DNA from: M3007 sp043764095
GTDB taxonomy: Bacteria > Bacteroidota > Bacteroidia > Chitinophagales > Saprospiraceae
Reading direction: 5' to 3'
Assembly (NCBI GenBank): GCA_043764095.1
Contig: JAYUKX010000155.1
Location: 37,841 to 101,840 of the forward strand
DNA length: 64,000 nt
The notes below the pieces were generated by a model. The model did no database searches. It was not told the origin of the DNA and saw nothing but the letters and a program-made list of their open reading frames with translations. This document shows positions 26,854 through 36,742 of this stretch, piece after piece. The stretch's first letter is position 1. Each line of letters starts with the position of its first letter. A program made the position numbers and the translations under genes.

Positions 26854-28089
26854 TCAAAATATTTTTCCACTCACGTCCCCAAATCCAACCCGTACATCAC
26901 CACGGGCTGCCGCACCGCGCATGATAACCGTATCATTGTCGCGAATAAATGTCCTTTCGCTATCATCGGCCATTTTTAGGGGTTTGGTACCCATCCAAGA
27001 TAGTTCAAGCATAGAGCCATAGGAATCTTCGGTATGTCCACTTATTGTGCCAGAGGCCATCATATCGCCGACACGTACATTGCAGCCATTAACCGTGTGG
27101 TGGGCGAGTTGTTGTGCCATATTCCAGTACATATATTTAAAATTGGAGCGGGAAACGATGGTTTCTAGGGCACTTTCGGGTTGAATGGCCACTTCTAGGG
27201 CAATATCATAGTTGTTCATTCCCGTACTTTGCAAATAAGGGAGCGGTTGCGGTTCTTGTGCAGGCCCTTGTACACGGAAAGGCGCAAGGGCTTCCAACGT
27301 AACGACCCAAGGCGATATGGAACTGCCAAAGTTTTTAGCCAAAAATGGCCCCAGTGGTACATATTCCCACTGCTGTATATCGCGTGCCGACCAGTCGTTG
27401 AACAATACCATACCAAAAATATAGTCTTCTGCTTCGGTGGTGCTAATTGGATTGCCCATATTGCTTTCTTTCCCGATAATAAAAGCCATTTCCAATTCAA
27501 AGTCGAGGCGAGCACTTGCTTGAAAGACGGGTATTTCCTCGCCTTTGGGTAATACTTGCCCGTGTGGACGACGGATAGGTGTTCCACTCACCACGATCGA
27601 CGAGGCCCTGCCGTGGTAACCTACGGGCAGGTGGCGCCAATTGGGCAGCAATGCATTGGCTGGGTCGCGGAACATTTTTCCTACATTCGTGGCGTGTTCT
27701 ATACTGGAATAAAAATCTGTATAATCGCCGATGGCTACCGGGAGGTGCATGGTGGCCTCCGATTGAGCAACAAGGGCACGAGGGTCGCTTTTTAGGGTGC
27801 TTTCGGGGTCGCAAAGGATTTCTTGTACCTTATTGCGAACTGCATTGGTTACTATTTTGCCCAAACTGATAAAATGATTGAGCGTGTCGGCTGCAAATAC
27901 TTCGTTTTGTGGTGTAATCTCCTTAAAACAGCCCATTTGCGCCCAATAATGGAGGTCAACAATATGCGCTCCGATGGCTATTCCGAGCGATTTAGTGCTA
28001 TTGCCTATGGAAAAAACGCCAAAAGGCAGGTTATGTATGGAAAAATCAGAGTTATTGGGCATTGGTACCCAGGTGTTGAGTTTGGACAT
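26854..28089 (-). CDS. fahA: Fumarylacetoacetase
   Basis: This 411-residue protein matches full-length fumarylacetoacetase. An N-terminal SH3-like part (about 1-115) precedes the catalytic domain with GDYTDFYSSIEHATNVG, where Asp125 and His132 correspond to the metal ligand and general base. Downstream are metal ligands in ELEMAFIIGKE and VLFNDWSARDIQ, and ASGTISG near the C-terminus. It hydrolyses 4-fumarylacetoacetate to fumarate and acetoacetate, the last step of tyrosine degradation, in the cytoplasm. No other tyrosine-catabolism gene lies nearby, so it is a stand-alone transcript. Confidence 0.97.
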   Translation of the reverse strand: MSKLNTWVPMPNNSDFSIHNLPFGVFSIGNSTKSLGIAIGAHIVDLHYWAQMGCFKEITPQNEVFAADTLNHFISLGKIVTNAVRNKVQEILCDPESTLKSDPRALVAQSEATMHLPVAIGDYTDFYSSIEHATNVGKMFRDPANALLPNWRHLPVGYHGRASSIVVSGTPIRRPHGQVLPKGEEIPVFQASARLDFELEMAFIIGKESNMGNPISTTEAEDYIFGMVLFNDWSARDIQQWEYVPLGPFLAKNFGSSISPWVVTLEALAPFRVQGPAQEPQPLPYLQSTGMNNYDIALEVAIQPESALETIVSRSNFKYMYWNMAQQLAHHTVNGCNVRVGDMMASGTISGHTEDSYGSMLELSWMGTKPLKMADDSERTFIRDNDTVIMRGAAARGDVRVGFGDVSGKIF

Positions 28090-28348
28090 AGATGTGGTGG
28101 TGGTTATGATAAGATTAAGTATTTATATTTCTAAAATATTAATCTAACGGCATTCAAATACGTTCTAATAGACTAATCCATTGGTTAAATCTTGGACACT
28201 TATCGCGGATTGCCGATAATCCTATGCTTTTAGCCAAAATTGCTCCATAAACTACTTTGTTATAGCCATTTATTAGCCTGAGTAAACGATAATATTTATT
28301 TCAATATAGCACAAAGATAAGCATTAATTATTACTGCGTGGTACATAC

Positions 28349-29086
28349 CTACCCCAATTGCTCACTCGTTTTCCCAAACCTACGCTCCCTATTCTGATAA
28401 TCAGAAATGGCCTCAATCAGTTCTTCTTTACCGAAATCGGGCCAAAATACAGGCGTAAAATACAATTCAGCATACGCAATTTGCCACAGTAGAAAATTGG
28501 AGATACGGGCCTCTCCGCTGGTACGAATGAGGAGTTCGGGATCGGGAATCCCTTTGGTACTTAGTACATTTTCAAAGGCTGCTTCGTCAATATCTGCGGG
28601 GTTTAGGGTCCCTGCTGCGGCTTGTGCTGCCAGCATACGGGTGGCGTGTAGGATTTCCCATTTTGCAGAATAGTTCAGGGCTAATACCAAACTAATACGT
28701 GTATTGTTTTTTGTTTTTTCAATACCATCCATCAATGCTTTGTAGGTGCCTGCCGGTAGTGCTTCAATATCCCCAATAGCCAATAAACGCACCCCATTTT
28801 TGTTCAAATCCCGAATTTCGCCTTTAATCGTTTCTACCAAAAGGCTCATTAGGGCCGTTACTTCGGCGGGTGGGCGGTTCCAGTTTTCAGTACTAAAAGC
28901 ATACAGAGTGAGGTACTCAACGCCCACTTGCGCTGCTGCTTCGGTTACTTCGCGTACACTTTTCACCCCGCTTCGATGCCCCAATACACGAGGCATACCT
29001 TTTTGTTTGGCCCATCGGCCATTACCATCCATGATAATGGCAATATGCTTTGGAACTTTATCGGGGATAATTTGAGGTACAGCCAT
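28349..29086 (-). CDS. uppS: Isoprenyl transferase (undecaprenyl diphosphate synthase)
   Basis: The ATG at 29086 (MAVPQIIPDK) gives the family length of about 245 residues; an upstream in-frame ATG at 29209 would add 41 residues unlike the family. Catalytic Asp20 lies in IAIIMDGNGRWAK, followed by GHRSGVKSV, the LYAFSTENWNRP segment and the C-terminal DPELLIRTSGEARISNF. It condenses isopentenyl diphosphate units onto farnesyl diphosphate to make the C55 lipid carrier for peptidoglycan and O-antigen, at the inner face of the membrane. A long palindrome lies just upstream. Confidence 0.96.
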   Translation of the reverse strand: MAVPQIIPDKVPKHIAIIMDGNGRWAKQKGMPRVLGHRSGVKSVREVTEAAAQVGVEYLTLYAFSTENWNRPPAEVTALMSLLVETIKGEIRDLNKNGVRLLAIGDIEALPAGTYKALMDGIEKTKNNTRISLVLALNYSAKWEILHATRMLAAQAAAGTLNPADIDEAAFENVLSTKGIPDPELLIRTSGEARISNFLLWQIAYAELYFTPVFWPDFGKEELIEAISDYQNRERRFGKTSEQLG

Positions 29087-29170
29087 ATTTAATATTTTAG
29101 ATGCGGAACGTAAATAGTGGGGCAAAGGTAAAAATCTGTTCGTATTTCTGCTTTTTTTATAAAAATAATA

Positions 29171-29324
29171 AAAACTTAGCCCGCGGTTTCGAGTCAAAAA
29201 AGTAGGCAATTTTTGGTCAGACGAGCCACTTTTTTGAGTTCGATGCGCTGCATCGAACTCAAAAAATGGCGATGTATGGCTAAAAATTGACCTTTTTTGA
29301 CCGAAATGAGAGCGGCTAAGTTTT
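29171..29324. repeat. 154-bp imperfect palindrome upstream of uppS
   Basis: The two arms of about 75 bases meet at CGCTG (29245-29249). The inner stem TTTTTTGAGTTCGATG / CATCGAACTCAAAAAA is perfect, and the outer ends AAAACTTAGC / GCTAAGTTTT are perfect, with partial pairing between. In size and layout it resembles the palindrome at 14989-15148, although the sequence differs. It contains no ORF. Confidence 0.82.
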
Positions 29325-29337
29325 TATAAATAAAAGA

Positions 29338-29370
29338 AATAGGCCGCTCCTTTGGCAGAAGCGGCCTATT
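29338..29370 (-). terminator. Rho-independent terminator of the SusE/F-like gene
   Basis: AATAGGCCGCT (29338-29348) pairs with AGCGGCCTATT (29360-29370), and the minus strand continues into TTCTTTTATTT. It lies about 50 bases after the stop at 29419. Confidence 0.85.
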
Positions 29371-29418
29371 CTTTTTCTATTTGATAACCTGGCATAATCG
29401 TCAGGGTATTATCAAATC

Positions 29419-31188
29419 TTATTTTACAATTACAACAGATTTACCAACGATATATTTACCATTAGTTATGTGCAATGTATATTTACCAGGCACGATACCT
29501 GCTACATTGATCGATGCGGTTTGCTGGATGTTCATATTTTGCTCCAACACGCGTTGGCCCAATGTATTGAACAAAATCACTTGTACATCACCTTTCAACT
29601 CTGCGGCTTCAATAGTAATATTCATTACGTCTTTAGCAGGGTTAGGTGCCACGCTGATGCTGTTAGATTGTAACAAATCAGTAGTAGAAGATGCAGGGCC
29701 AAAGGCATAATCACCACTATCGGAATTGAGTGTAACCCTATACGTGCCGCCGACAACAGGAATGTTCGGTCCGTCTTGGGTACCAGTACCAGCAGGGAAT
29801 GCACCCAAGCCCCAGTTAACAGCCCATGCGTCTTCTGCACGGAATTTTGCTTCGCCATCCGTTAAAACGACAGAAGGGATTGTCCAAAATGACTCATTTA
29901 CAGCATCTTTGGTCATATCTACGTCTGTGTCCCAGTTTGCGTTTGGTGTAGCTGGTCCGATAAGACCAACTGTTTGAAATACCACCAAAATTTCAAAGTT
30001 GTATTCGCCAGTAGTAGAGTTAAAAGTGATTTTATACTCACCAGCTGGAATTGGAATATTGGCACCATCCAATAAAGCCACTCCTGTTGGGAAATCCCCT
30101 GCACCCCAGTTTACTGCCCAGTCATTATCAGCGCGGAATTTTGCTTCGCCATCCGTCAATACTAAACGGACTTTCCAAATAGATTCATCATTGGGGTCTT
30201 GCGTCATATCCGTATCGTTGTCCCAACCACCTGGAGTAGAGTTACCGATAATACCTACAGAGGTATAATTACCGATTAATAAGAACTTGTACTCAGCAGT
30301 TTTTACATTAAAGGAAACCAAATAACGGCCTGCTGGTACAGGAATATTTGGTCCACCTAAAGTTGCGATACTAATTGGGAATATGGAATCACCCCAGTTG
30401 ATCGCCCAAGCATTATTCGCGCGGAATTTTGCTTCACCATCCACAAGATCAAATGTGCCTTTCCAAAGATCTGGATTACCAGCGTCTTTAGTAAGATCAG
30501 TGTCGGCATCCCAACCACCTGGTGTAGCACTACCTATTATACCAATAGAAACAAATTCAATAACTTCTGTAAATAGATAAATACCAGTAGATTTGTCAAA
30601 ATCAACGCGATATTTACCAGCAGCAGGAATTGGAATATTTGGGCCGTTTATTACACCCGTGTCCTGTGGGAAACCAGCAGCACCCCAGTTTACAGCCCAA
30701 GCATTGTCTTTACGAAACTTTGCTTCACCGATAGTTAAGTTAAGAACACGGAAATACTTATTGGTATCAACAGCATCTCTGTACATATCAGTGTCGTTGT
30801 CCCAACCACCCGGTGTTGCATTACCGATGATGCCTATATCCGAACGATATCCGAAATCATAAGCACCAGTAATGGAGTTAAAAGTAATGGTGTACTCACC
30901 AGTTGCTGCAACAGGGATATCTGCACCACCTTGTGTACCAATACCCGTTGGAAAATCTGTAGCGCCCCAGTTAACCGCCCAGTCATTGTCTTGACGAAAT
31001 TTTGCTAAGCCTTGGTTCAACACAATAGTCAATGACCAAAGGTGTGCACTATCTTGGCTTTGTACCATATCGGTATCGGAATCCCAACCACCTGGAGTAG
31101 CCGGCCCGATAATACCGATGGAAGTCTGGCTAAATGCTGTTGACAGCATAGCACAGAATAAAAATGAGAAAAGTAAGCGTAATTGCAT
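29419..31188 (-). CDS. Secreted SusE/SusF-like glycan-binding protein with five repeats and T9SS tail
   Basis: This 589-residue protein has a signal peptide (about 1-21, ending TAFSQ) without lipobox Cys. There are five ~95-residue modules, each opening (S/T)(I/V)G(I/L)IGxATPGGWDxDTDM or a close variant, with LxxGEAKFRxDNAWAVNWG in the middle. This is the SusE/SusF outer-membrane starch-binding module pattern. The final ~80 residues (ISVAPNPAKDVMNI) form a type A T9SS sorting domain, replacing the usual lipid anchor. It is transcribed divergently from the SusC/SusD pair and probably supplies glycan-binding modules at the cell surface for that system. A terminator follows the stop. Confidence 0.88.
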   Translation of the reverse strand: MQLRLLFSFLFCAMLSTAFSQTSIGIIGPATPGGWDSDTDMVQSQDSAHLWSLTIVLNQGLAKFRQDNDWAVNWGATDFPTGIGTQGGADIPVAATGEYTITFNSITGAYDFGYRSDIGIIGNATPGGWDNDTDMYRDAVDTNKYFRVLNLTIGEAKFRKDNAWAVNWGAAGFPQDTGVINGPNIPIPAAGKYRVDFDKSTGIYLFTEVIEFVSIGIIGSATPGGWDADTDLTKDAGNPDLWKGTFDLVDGEAKFRANNAWAINWGDSIFPISIATLGGPNIPVPAGRYLVSFNVKTAEYKFLLIGNYTSVGIIGNSTPGGWDNDTDMTQDPNDESIWKVRLVLTDGEAKFRADNDWAVNWGAGDFPTGVALLDGANIPIPAGEYKITFNSTTGEYNFEILVVFQTVGLIGPATPNANWDTDVDMTKDAVNESFWTIPSVVLTDGEAKFRAEDAWAVNWGLGAFPAGTGTQDGPNIPVVGGTYRVTLNSDSGDYAFGPASSTTDLLQSNSISVAPNPAKDVMNITIEAAELKGDVQVILFNTLGQRVLEQNMNIQQTASINVAGIVPGKYTLHITNGKYIVGKSVVIVK

Positions 31189-31238
31189 TGTAATAATAAT
31201 TGAGTGAATAGAATAGTGAACTTAGTGTATGTTTGCCG

Positions 31239-31312
31239 CAAAGTTACATTATTTCCTTTAATTGCCATAGTGGAGTATTAAAAAAACTTAGTGTAACTTT
31301 GCCGCAAAGTTA
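31239..31312. promoter_or_regulatory. Divergent promoter region of the Sus-like locus
   Basis: -7 boxes TAACTTTG occur on the minus strand (31246-31239) toward the SusE/F-like gene and on the plus strand (31294-31301) toward susC. The plus-strand box is half of a palindrome TAACTTTGC-CG-CAAAGTTA, whose other half (31305-31312) is a further minus-strand -7 box. The match to the TAnnTTTG consensus is exact. Confidence 0.6.
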
Positions 31313-31474
31313 ATTTGCTTTTCGGAAATGGTACTAATTGAATTTTGTCCAATTTTAACATTGTTAATTGAATAAAAATTAATTATTCGCTGCAACTTTG
31401 TGCTTCCAAAAAGATTGGGCACATTACTAAACCAAAGCATATCATAAAAACACACACTATTCTATTCTATTCAT

Positions 31475-34435
31475 ATGCAAATTATTACAAAATTTATCTT
31501 GAGAACACTGCTCGTTATGTGCATTGTTGGTTTGGGTGTACAATTTACCTATGCCCAACGCACCATAACAGGAACAGTAAAAGATCAGGAAACTGGTGAA
31601 TTACTCATCGGAGTAACCTTGGTCGAAAAAGAATCTAGGGGTAACGGTGCTGTTACTGACTTGGATGGTAATTTTACGATTAAAGTGAGCGACCGCGCTA
31701 CGGCCTTGATCGTAAACTATACTGGTTATCAGGAAACGGAACAAAGTATCGTAGGTACCAATACCGTTCAAATCACAATGTCCACTAGCACTATTCTGAA
31801 AGAAGTAGTGGTGATCGGTTATGGTACTGTAAAGCGCGAAGACGCAACGGGCTTGGTACAAACCGTCTCTACCGACAAGTTCAACAGAGGTGCTATTACC
31901 AGCCCACAGGAATTATTGGCGGGTAAAGTAGCCGGCGTGGTGATCACTACTGATGGCTCTCCGGGTGGCGGATCCCAAATTCGTATCCGTGGCGAATCAT
32001 CCCTTACCGCCTCTAAAGATCCTTTGATCGTTATTGATGGTGTGCCGGTGGAAACCAGTGGTTTGGCAGGAAACAGAAACGTACTCAACCTGATCAATCC
32101 AAATGATATTGAAACATTTACCGTATTAAAAGATGCATCGGCTGCCGCTATTTATGGTAACCGCGCCTCCGGTGGTGTCATCATTATCACAACAAAAAAA
32201 GGCGCACTAGGCAAAAAGATCCGGGTGGATTATAACGTCAATGTATCATCGGGCCAAACTGCAGGTCGGATTGATGTACTGGACGCGGATGAGTTCAGAT
32301 CTGCTATTCGCACCAATTATGCAGAGGGTCACCCATCTTTAAAATTATTGGGTAATACCAGCACCGATTGGCAGGATGAGATTTACCAAAGTGCATTTGG
32401 CCAAGATCATAACTTAAGCCTTTCCGGCGGTGTTGGTATGGTGCCCTACCGCGTTTCTTTGGGCTATACGAATAAGGATGGTCTGCTCAAAACGGATAAT
32501 TTTAGCCGTTATACCATGGGCGTAAACCTGAATCCAAAGTTTTTGAACAATCGCCTCCAGTTGAATTTGGGCTTCAAAGGCATGCTGTCCGATAACCATT
32601 TTGCAGACAAAGGTGCTATTGGTGCGGCTTTAAGTTTTGATCCAACCCAACCCGTTCGCCAAGATACCAGTGAAAGGTTTGGTGGTTACACTACTTGGCT
32701 CAATACGGGCAATAGTAACCCTAATAGTCTTGCAACCACTAATCCCTTAGCACTTTTGAACTTAACGGATGATAACTCTACGGTAAATCATTATATTACA
32801 AATGCTACCATTGACTATCGTTTTGCAAAAGTACCACAATTGCGCTATAACCTTAATTTGGCCTATGACCGCTCCAATGGTACAGGCACTAAGGTCATTC
32901 CGAATTTTGCCTCCTTTTCATTTAATAATACGACAGGTGGCGGGACAAATAACAAATACGAGGAAACAAAAACCAACGCGTTGTTGGAAACGTATGTGAA
33001 TTATAAAGAAACATTTGGTGGCATACACGATATAGACCTCTTGGTGGGTTACTCTTGGCAGGAATTTACGAGAAATAAACTTTCTGTCAATTCCGATGCG
33101 GCTGGTACAATTGAGAATACCTTAGATGATTACGAAGGATCGGAGTTGGTATTATTGTCTATGTTTACCCGCTTAAATTATACTTTTAAGGATCGCTATT
33201 TGTTAACCGCATCCGTGCGTCGCGATGGGACTTCTCGTTTTGCCCCAGAATATCGTTGGGGTAATTTCCCCGCGATAGCAGCAGCGGTAAAAGTGGTTGA
33301 AAATAAGAATAAATACTTCAATAACTTAAAAATTCGCGCAAGTTGGGGTATTACCGGACAACAAGCAATCGGCAATGATTATGCTTATCTGCCAACCTAT
33401 CAAGTAGGACTACCAACGGTACAGTACCAATTTGGTAGTAATTTTGATACTATTGTCCGTCCAAATGGATACGCTTATGATATTAAGTGGGAGCAAACCA
33501 GCTCTGTCAACCTAGGTGCCGATTTTAGCATTATCAATGACCGCTTGGGTGGTTCCGTAGATGTATATCAACGTAATACGTCTGATATGCTAACAGAGAT
33601 CAACTTTGCTGCATTATCCAATTTGACCAATGTGGTTGTGGACAATGCCGGCAAAATGACCACAAAAGGTATTGAGGCATCGTTAAATATAACACCAATC
33701 AAAACGAAGAAGGCACGGTGGGATATTAGTACGAATATGGCTTATAATTTCAATAGGGTAAAACTACTTACCAATATTGTCGATTCTACTAAATTTGGCT
33801 TGGAAACTGGCGGTATTGCAGGTGGCGTTGGTAATAATATTCAAATTCACACTGTTGACTATGCACCATCTTCGTTCTTTGTGTATGAACAATTATACGA
33901 CGAAAATGGCAATATTTTAGAAGGTCAATTTGTAGATCGCGATGGCAATGGTGCGTACGACAATAAGGACAAGTACCGCTACAAACAACCAGCACCACTG
34001 TATTCATTTGGTATCTCTAGTAATTTGACCATCTCCAATTTCGATTTCTCCTTTGCAGGTCGCGCGTATCTTGGTAACTATGTCTATAATAATATTCAGA
34101 CGGATATGGGCTTCTTGAATAGGCTTTACCAAACCACTAATTATTTGCAAAACGTAAATCAATCGGCGGTAGATTTGAATGTAAAAGAACAAAGTAAATT
34201 GACATTCAGCGATCACTTTGTTACCGATGCTTCGTTTTTCCGCATTGACCATATTACAGCAGGTTATAATTTCCAATCCTTGATCGGTAAATACCTTCGT
34301 TTATACGCTACCATTCAAAATCCTTTTGTTATAACTAAATATAACGGCTTGGATCCTGAAATCAGCAATGGTATCGACAATAGCGTATATCCGCGTCCAC
34401 GTACTTATCTCGCTGGGGTAAGTGTTAGTTTCTAA
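31475..34435 (+). CDS. SusC/RagA-family TonB-linked outer membrane receptor
   Basis: This 986-residue protein has a signal peptide (about 1-27, ending FTYAQ). A carboxypeptidase-regulatory-like beta domain comes first (TITGTVKDQETGELLIGVTL), then the plug domain with VVVIGYGTVKREDATG and RGESSLTASKDPLIVIDGVP, and a 22-strand-type barrel ending in GVSVSF with the terminal aromatic. It imports oligosaccharide or peptide ligands energised by TonB. It is followed after 20 bases by SusD, and a divergent promoter with exact -7 boxes precedes it. The ligand cannot be read from the sequence, but the SusE/F-like modules suggest a starch-like or other glycan. Confidence 0.97.
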   Translation: MQIITKFILRTLLVMCIVGLGVQFTYAQRTITGTVKDQETGELLIGVTLVEKESRGNGAVTDLDGNFTIKVSDRATALIVNYTGYQETEQSIVGTNTVQITMSTSTILKEVVVIGYGTVKREDATGLVQTVSTDKFNRGAITSPQELLAGKVAGVVITTDGSPGGGSQIRIRGESSLTASKDPLIVIDGVPVETSGLAGNRNVLNLINPNDIETFTVLKDASAAAIYGNRASGGVIIITTKKGALGKKIRVDYNVNVSSGQTAGRIDVLDADEFRSAIRTNYAEGHPSLKLLGNTSTDWQDEIYQSAFGQDHNLSLSGGVGMVPYRVSLGYTNKDGLLKTDNFSRYTMGVNLNPKFLNNRLQLNLGFKGMLSDNHFADKGAIGAALSFDPTQPVRQDTSERFGGYTTWLNTGNSNPNSLATTNPLALLNLTDDNSTVNHYITNATIDYRFAKVPQLRYNLNLAYDRSNGTGTKVIPNFASFSFNNTTGGGTNNKYEETKTNALLETYVNYKETFGGIHDIDLLVGYSWQEFTRNKLSVNSDAAGTIENTLDDYEGSELVLLSMFTRLNYTFKDRYLLTASVRRDGTSRFAPEYRWGNFPAIAAAVKVVENKNKYFNNLKIRASWGITGQQAIGNDYAYLPTYQVGLPTVQYQFGSNFDTIVRPNGYAYDIKWEQTSSVNLGADFSIINDRLGGSVDVYQRNTSDMLTEINFAALSNLTNVVVDNAGKMTTKGIEASLNITPIKTKKARWDISTNMAYNFNRVKLLTNIVDSTKFGLETGGIAGGVGNNIQIHTVDYAPSSFFVYEQLYDENGNILEGQFVDRDGNGAYDNKDKYRYKQPAPLYSFGISSNLTISNFDFSFAGRAYLGNYVYNNIQTDMGFLNRLYQTTNYLQNVNQSAVDLNVKEQSKLTFSDHFVTDASFFRIDHITAGYNFQSLIGKYLRLYATIQNPFVITKYNGLDPEISNGIDNSVYPRPRTYLAGVSVSF

Positions 34436-34455
34436 ACCATAAAAAAATTGTTATT

Positions 34456-36651
34456 ATGATACATAATATTAAAATATTTAGCGTCCTCTTTTTATTGTTG
34501 GGCGCAGTAGGTTGCTTCAAAGACCTCGATACAAAACCAATCGACCCCGATCTCTTAGTCGCTGATAAGGTGTACGAAAACCCAGCGGCCTACAAGCAGG
34601 TATTGGCCAAGTTATACGCCGGATTGGCGGTTTCTGGCCAACAAGGCCCTGCTGGGCAATCCGATATTAAGGATATTGACGAAGGTTTCGGACAGTACTT
34701 GCGTGGTTATTGGTACCACCAAGAACTCACCACAGACGAAGCCGTTATAGGCTGGAATGACCAAACCATTAAGGATTTCCATGCACAAACATGGACTGAT
34801 GGTGATGGTTTTATGTACGCCTTCTACAGCAGGGTATTTGTACAAATCGCACTCACCAACGAGTACCTGCGCGAAACAACCGATGCAAAACTCGATGACC
34901 GTAAAGTAGCAGGGCCACTCCGCGACCAAATCAAGGCGTACCGTGCTGAAGCGCGTTTTTTGCGTGCTTTGAGTTATTGGCACGGATTGGATTTGTTCCG
35001 CAATACGCCATTTGCTACAGAAGATTCTTTTGTAGGTGATATTCCAAAACAAACAACCGCTAGCGAGCTGTTTGCTTTTATCGAATCAGAACTGAAAGCA
35101 ATTGAGCCAGACTTGAATGCGCCACGCACCAATGAATATGGTCGTGCCGATAGGGGTGCCGCTTGGACGCTTTTGGCAAAATTGTACCTCAACGCAGAGG
35201 TGTATATTGGCCAAAAGAAGTATGATGATTGTTTGACCTATTGCGATAAAATTATCAACGCAGGTTATGAACTGGATCCAGTTTATCAAAATGTGTTCCT
35301 TGCAGATAATGATAAATCAAAGGAAATTATTTTCCCTGTCAATTTTGATGGCAACTTTACACGTACTTGGGGCGGAATGACCTTTATCATCCGTGCAGGT
35401 ATTGGTGGTAGTATGGATCCTGATGATTCTGGCGTTGCTGGCGGCTGGGGCGGTACACGAACCACAAAAGAGTTTGTGGCCAAATTCCCTTCCGATCTTA
35501 CTGGTATTAAAGTAGATTACAACGAGGGAGCAACGGCTTCATATCCGAAGTTGTATGTTCCCGGCTCGCACCAAGGCTTTGATGCTACCCAAACCAGCAA
35601 TTCTTTGGCGGCGGTGGTATCTAGTAGTAAAATTTATGAAGGATATAAGTATTTCCCTGATGACAATACGGAAATCCTATTTACCCAAATTTCGTCCAAT
35701 ACAGCACCAAAATTTGGAGATAATGGCGCAAATGGTACGCTAGAAACAGGTGGCGCTAATATCATTGTGCCACAAAAAGGTTTGTACTACATCAAGGTGA
35801 ACTTGGCCAATAAAACCTATATATTGGAGCGCCAAAATTGGAGTATTGTAGGTACTGCAACAGGTGGCGTTGAAATTCCTTGCGAATGGGATGCGACAAA
35901 AGGTGTTTTAGTCGCAGCGGGCCAATTGGCCGTTGGTAATTTTACTTTCCGTGGTAAAAATATATCCGGTGTAGAGGTTGCTAATTTGGGTGATAGCGAT
36001 GGAAATGCATTATTGACCTCTAATGGTGGCGATATTGCCATTACCCAAGGTGGTGGTCATAAGGTTTCTATTGATTTGGACAAACCTGATTATACCTACA
36101 GGGTGGAATTGACCAGTTTTGACCGTCGTGGTTTATTTTATACCGATGGACAAAACCTTGAAATTGAGGACTTAACTGTATTTACGGAAGGATACGCCAT
36201 TCGTAAATTCAAAAACCTTACCTCTGCGGGAGTTCAAGGTAAAAGCCCCGATTTTCCGGATACAGATTTCCCAATGTTCCGTTTAGCAGACGCGTATTTG
36301 ATGGCTTCCGAAGCCATTTTACGCGGCGCAGCAGGTGGCAACAAAGATCAAGCAGCCACTTATTTTAATAAAGTACGCGAACGTGCATTTACGGGTACTT
36401 CGGGTAATTACACAGGTGCCAACCTTACGCTGGAGGTAATGCTCGACGAACGCGGCCGTGAGTTTTACTGGGAATGTCAACGCCGTACAGATCTGGTGCG
36501 TTTTGGCCAATTCTCCGATGGTTCCTATAAATGGGCTTGGAAAGGTGGTGTAAAAGAAGGTGCGGCAGTGGGTAAATTCCGCGATATTTTCCCAATACCT
36601 ACTAAAGACTTGAATGTAAATCCTAATATGGTACAAAATCCAGGTTATTAA
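34456..36651 (+). CDS. SusD/RagB-family lipoprotein with extra SusE/F-like insertion
   Basis: This 731-residue protein is longer than the usual 450-600. The lipobox LGAVGC puts the lipidated Cys at 20. The N-terminal SusD part has AEARFLRALSYWHGLDLF and TPFATE, with TPR-like helices up to about residue 270. The C-terminal SusD part has PMFRLADAYLMASEAIL, NKVRERAF, ERGREFYWECQRRTDLVRFG and the terminal NPNMVQNPGY. Between them, about residues 400-550, lies a beta-rich segment (IIVPQKGLYYIKVNLANKTY, then IVGTATGGVEIPCEWD) resembling SusE/F-type modules. It caps the SusC channel and binds ligand at the cell surface. A terminator follows. Confidence 0.95.
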   Translation: MIHNIKIFSVLFLLLGAVGCFKDLDTKPIDPDLLVADKVYENPAAYKQVLAKLYAGLAVSGQQGPAGQSDIKDIDEGFGQYLRGYWYHQELTTDEAVIGWNDQTIKDFHAQTWTDGDGFMYAFYSRVFVQIALTNEYLRETTDAKLDDRKVAGPLRDQIKAYRAEARFLRALSYWHGLDLFRNTPFATEDSFVGDIPKQTTASELFAFIESELKAIEPDLNAPRTNEYGRADRGAAWTLLAKLYLNAEVYIGQKKYDDCLTYCDKIINAGYELDPVYQNVFLADNDKSKEIIFPVNFDGNFTRTWGGMTFIIRAGIGGSMDPDDSGVAGGWGGTRTTKEFVAKFPSDLTGIKVDYNEGATASYPKLYVPGSHQGFDATQTSNSLAAVVSSSKIYEGYKYFPDDNTEILFTQISSNTAPKFGDNGANGTLETGGANIIVPQKGLYYIKVNLANKTYILERQNWSIVGTATGGVEIPCEWDATKGVLVAAGQLAVGNFTFRGKNISGVEVANLGDSDGNALLTSNGGDIAITQGGGHKVSIDLDKPDYTYRVELTSFDRRGLFYTDGQNLEIEDLTVFTEGYAIRKFKNLTSAGVQGKSPDFPDTDFPMFRLADAYLMASEAILRGAAGGNKDQAATYFNKVRERAFTGTSGNYTGANLTLEVMLDERGREFYWECQRRTDLVRFGQFSDGSYKWAWKGGVKEGAAVGKFRDIFPIPTKDLNVNPNMVQNPGY

Positions 36652-36705
36652 GAAAATTTGTTTTTTTTCTTAGTAGACATTATACAGAATTAGTTTCGTA
36701 TAAAT

Positions 36706-36742
36706 AAGGCCAAACTACTGATTGCTAGTAGTTTGGCCTTTT
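36706..36742 (+). terminator. Rho-independent terminator after susD
   Basis: AAGGCCAAACTACT (36706-36719) pairs with AGTAGTTTGGCCTT (36727-36740), followed by TT. It lies 54 bases after the SusD stop. Confidence 0.88.

Noticed and set aside
29087..29209. N-terminal extension of UppS
   Set aside because: The family starts close to the IIPDKVPKHIAI segment; the extension is basic and aromatic, low in similarity, and overlaps the palindrome.
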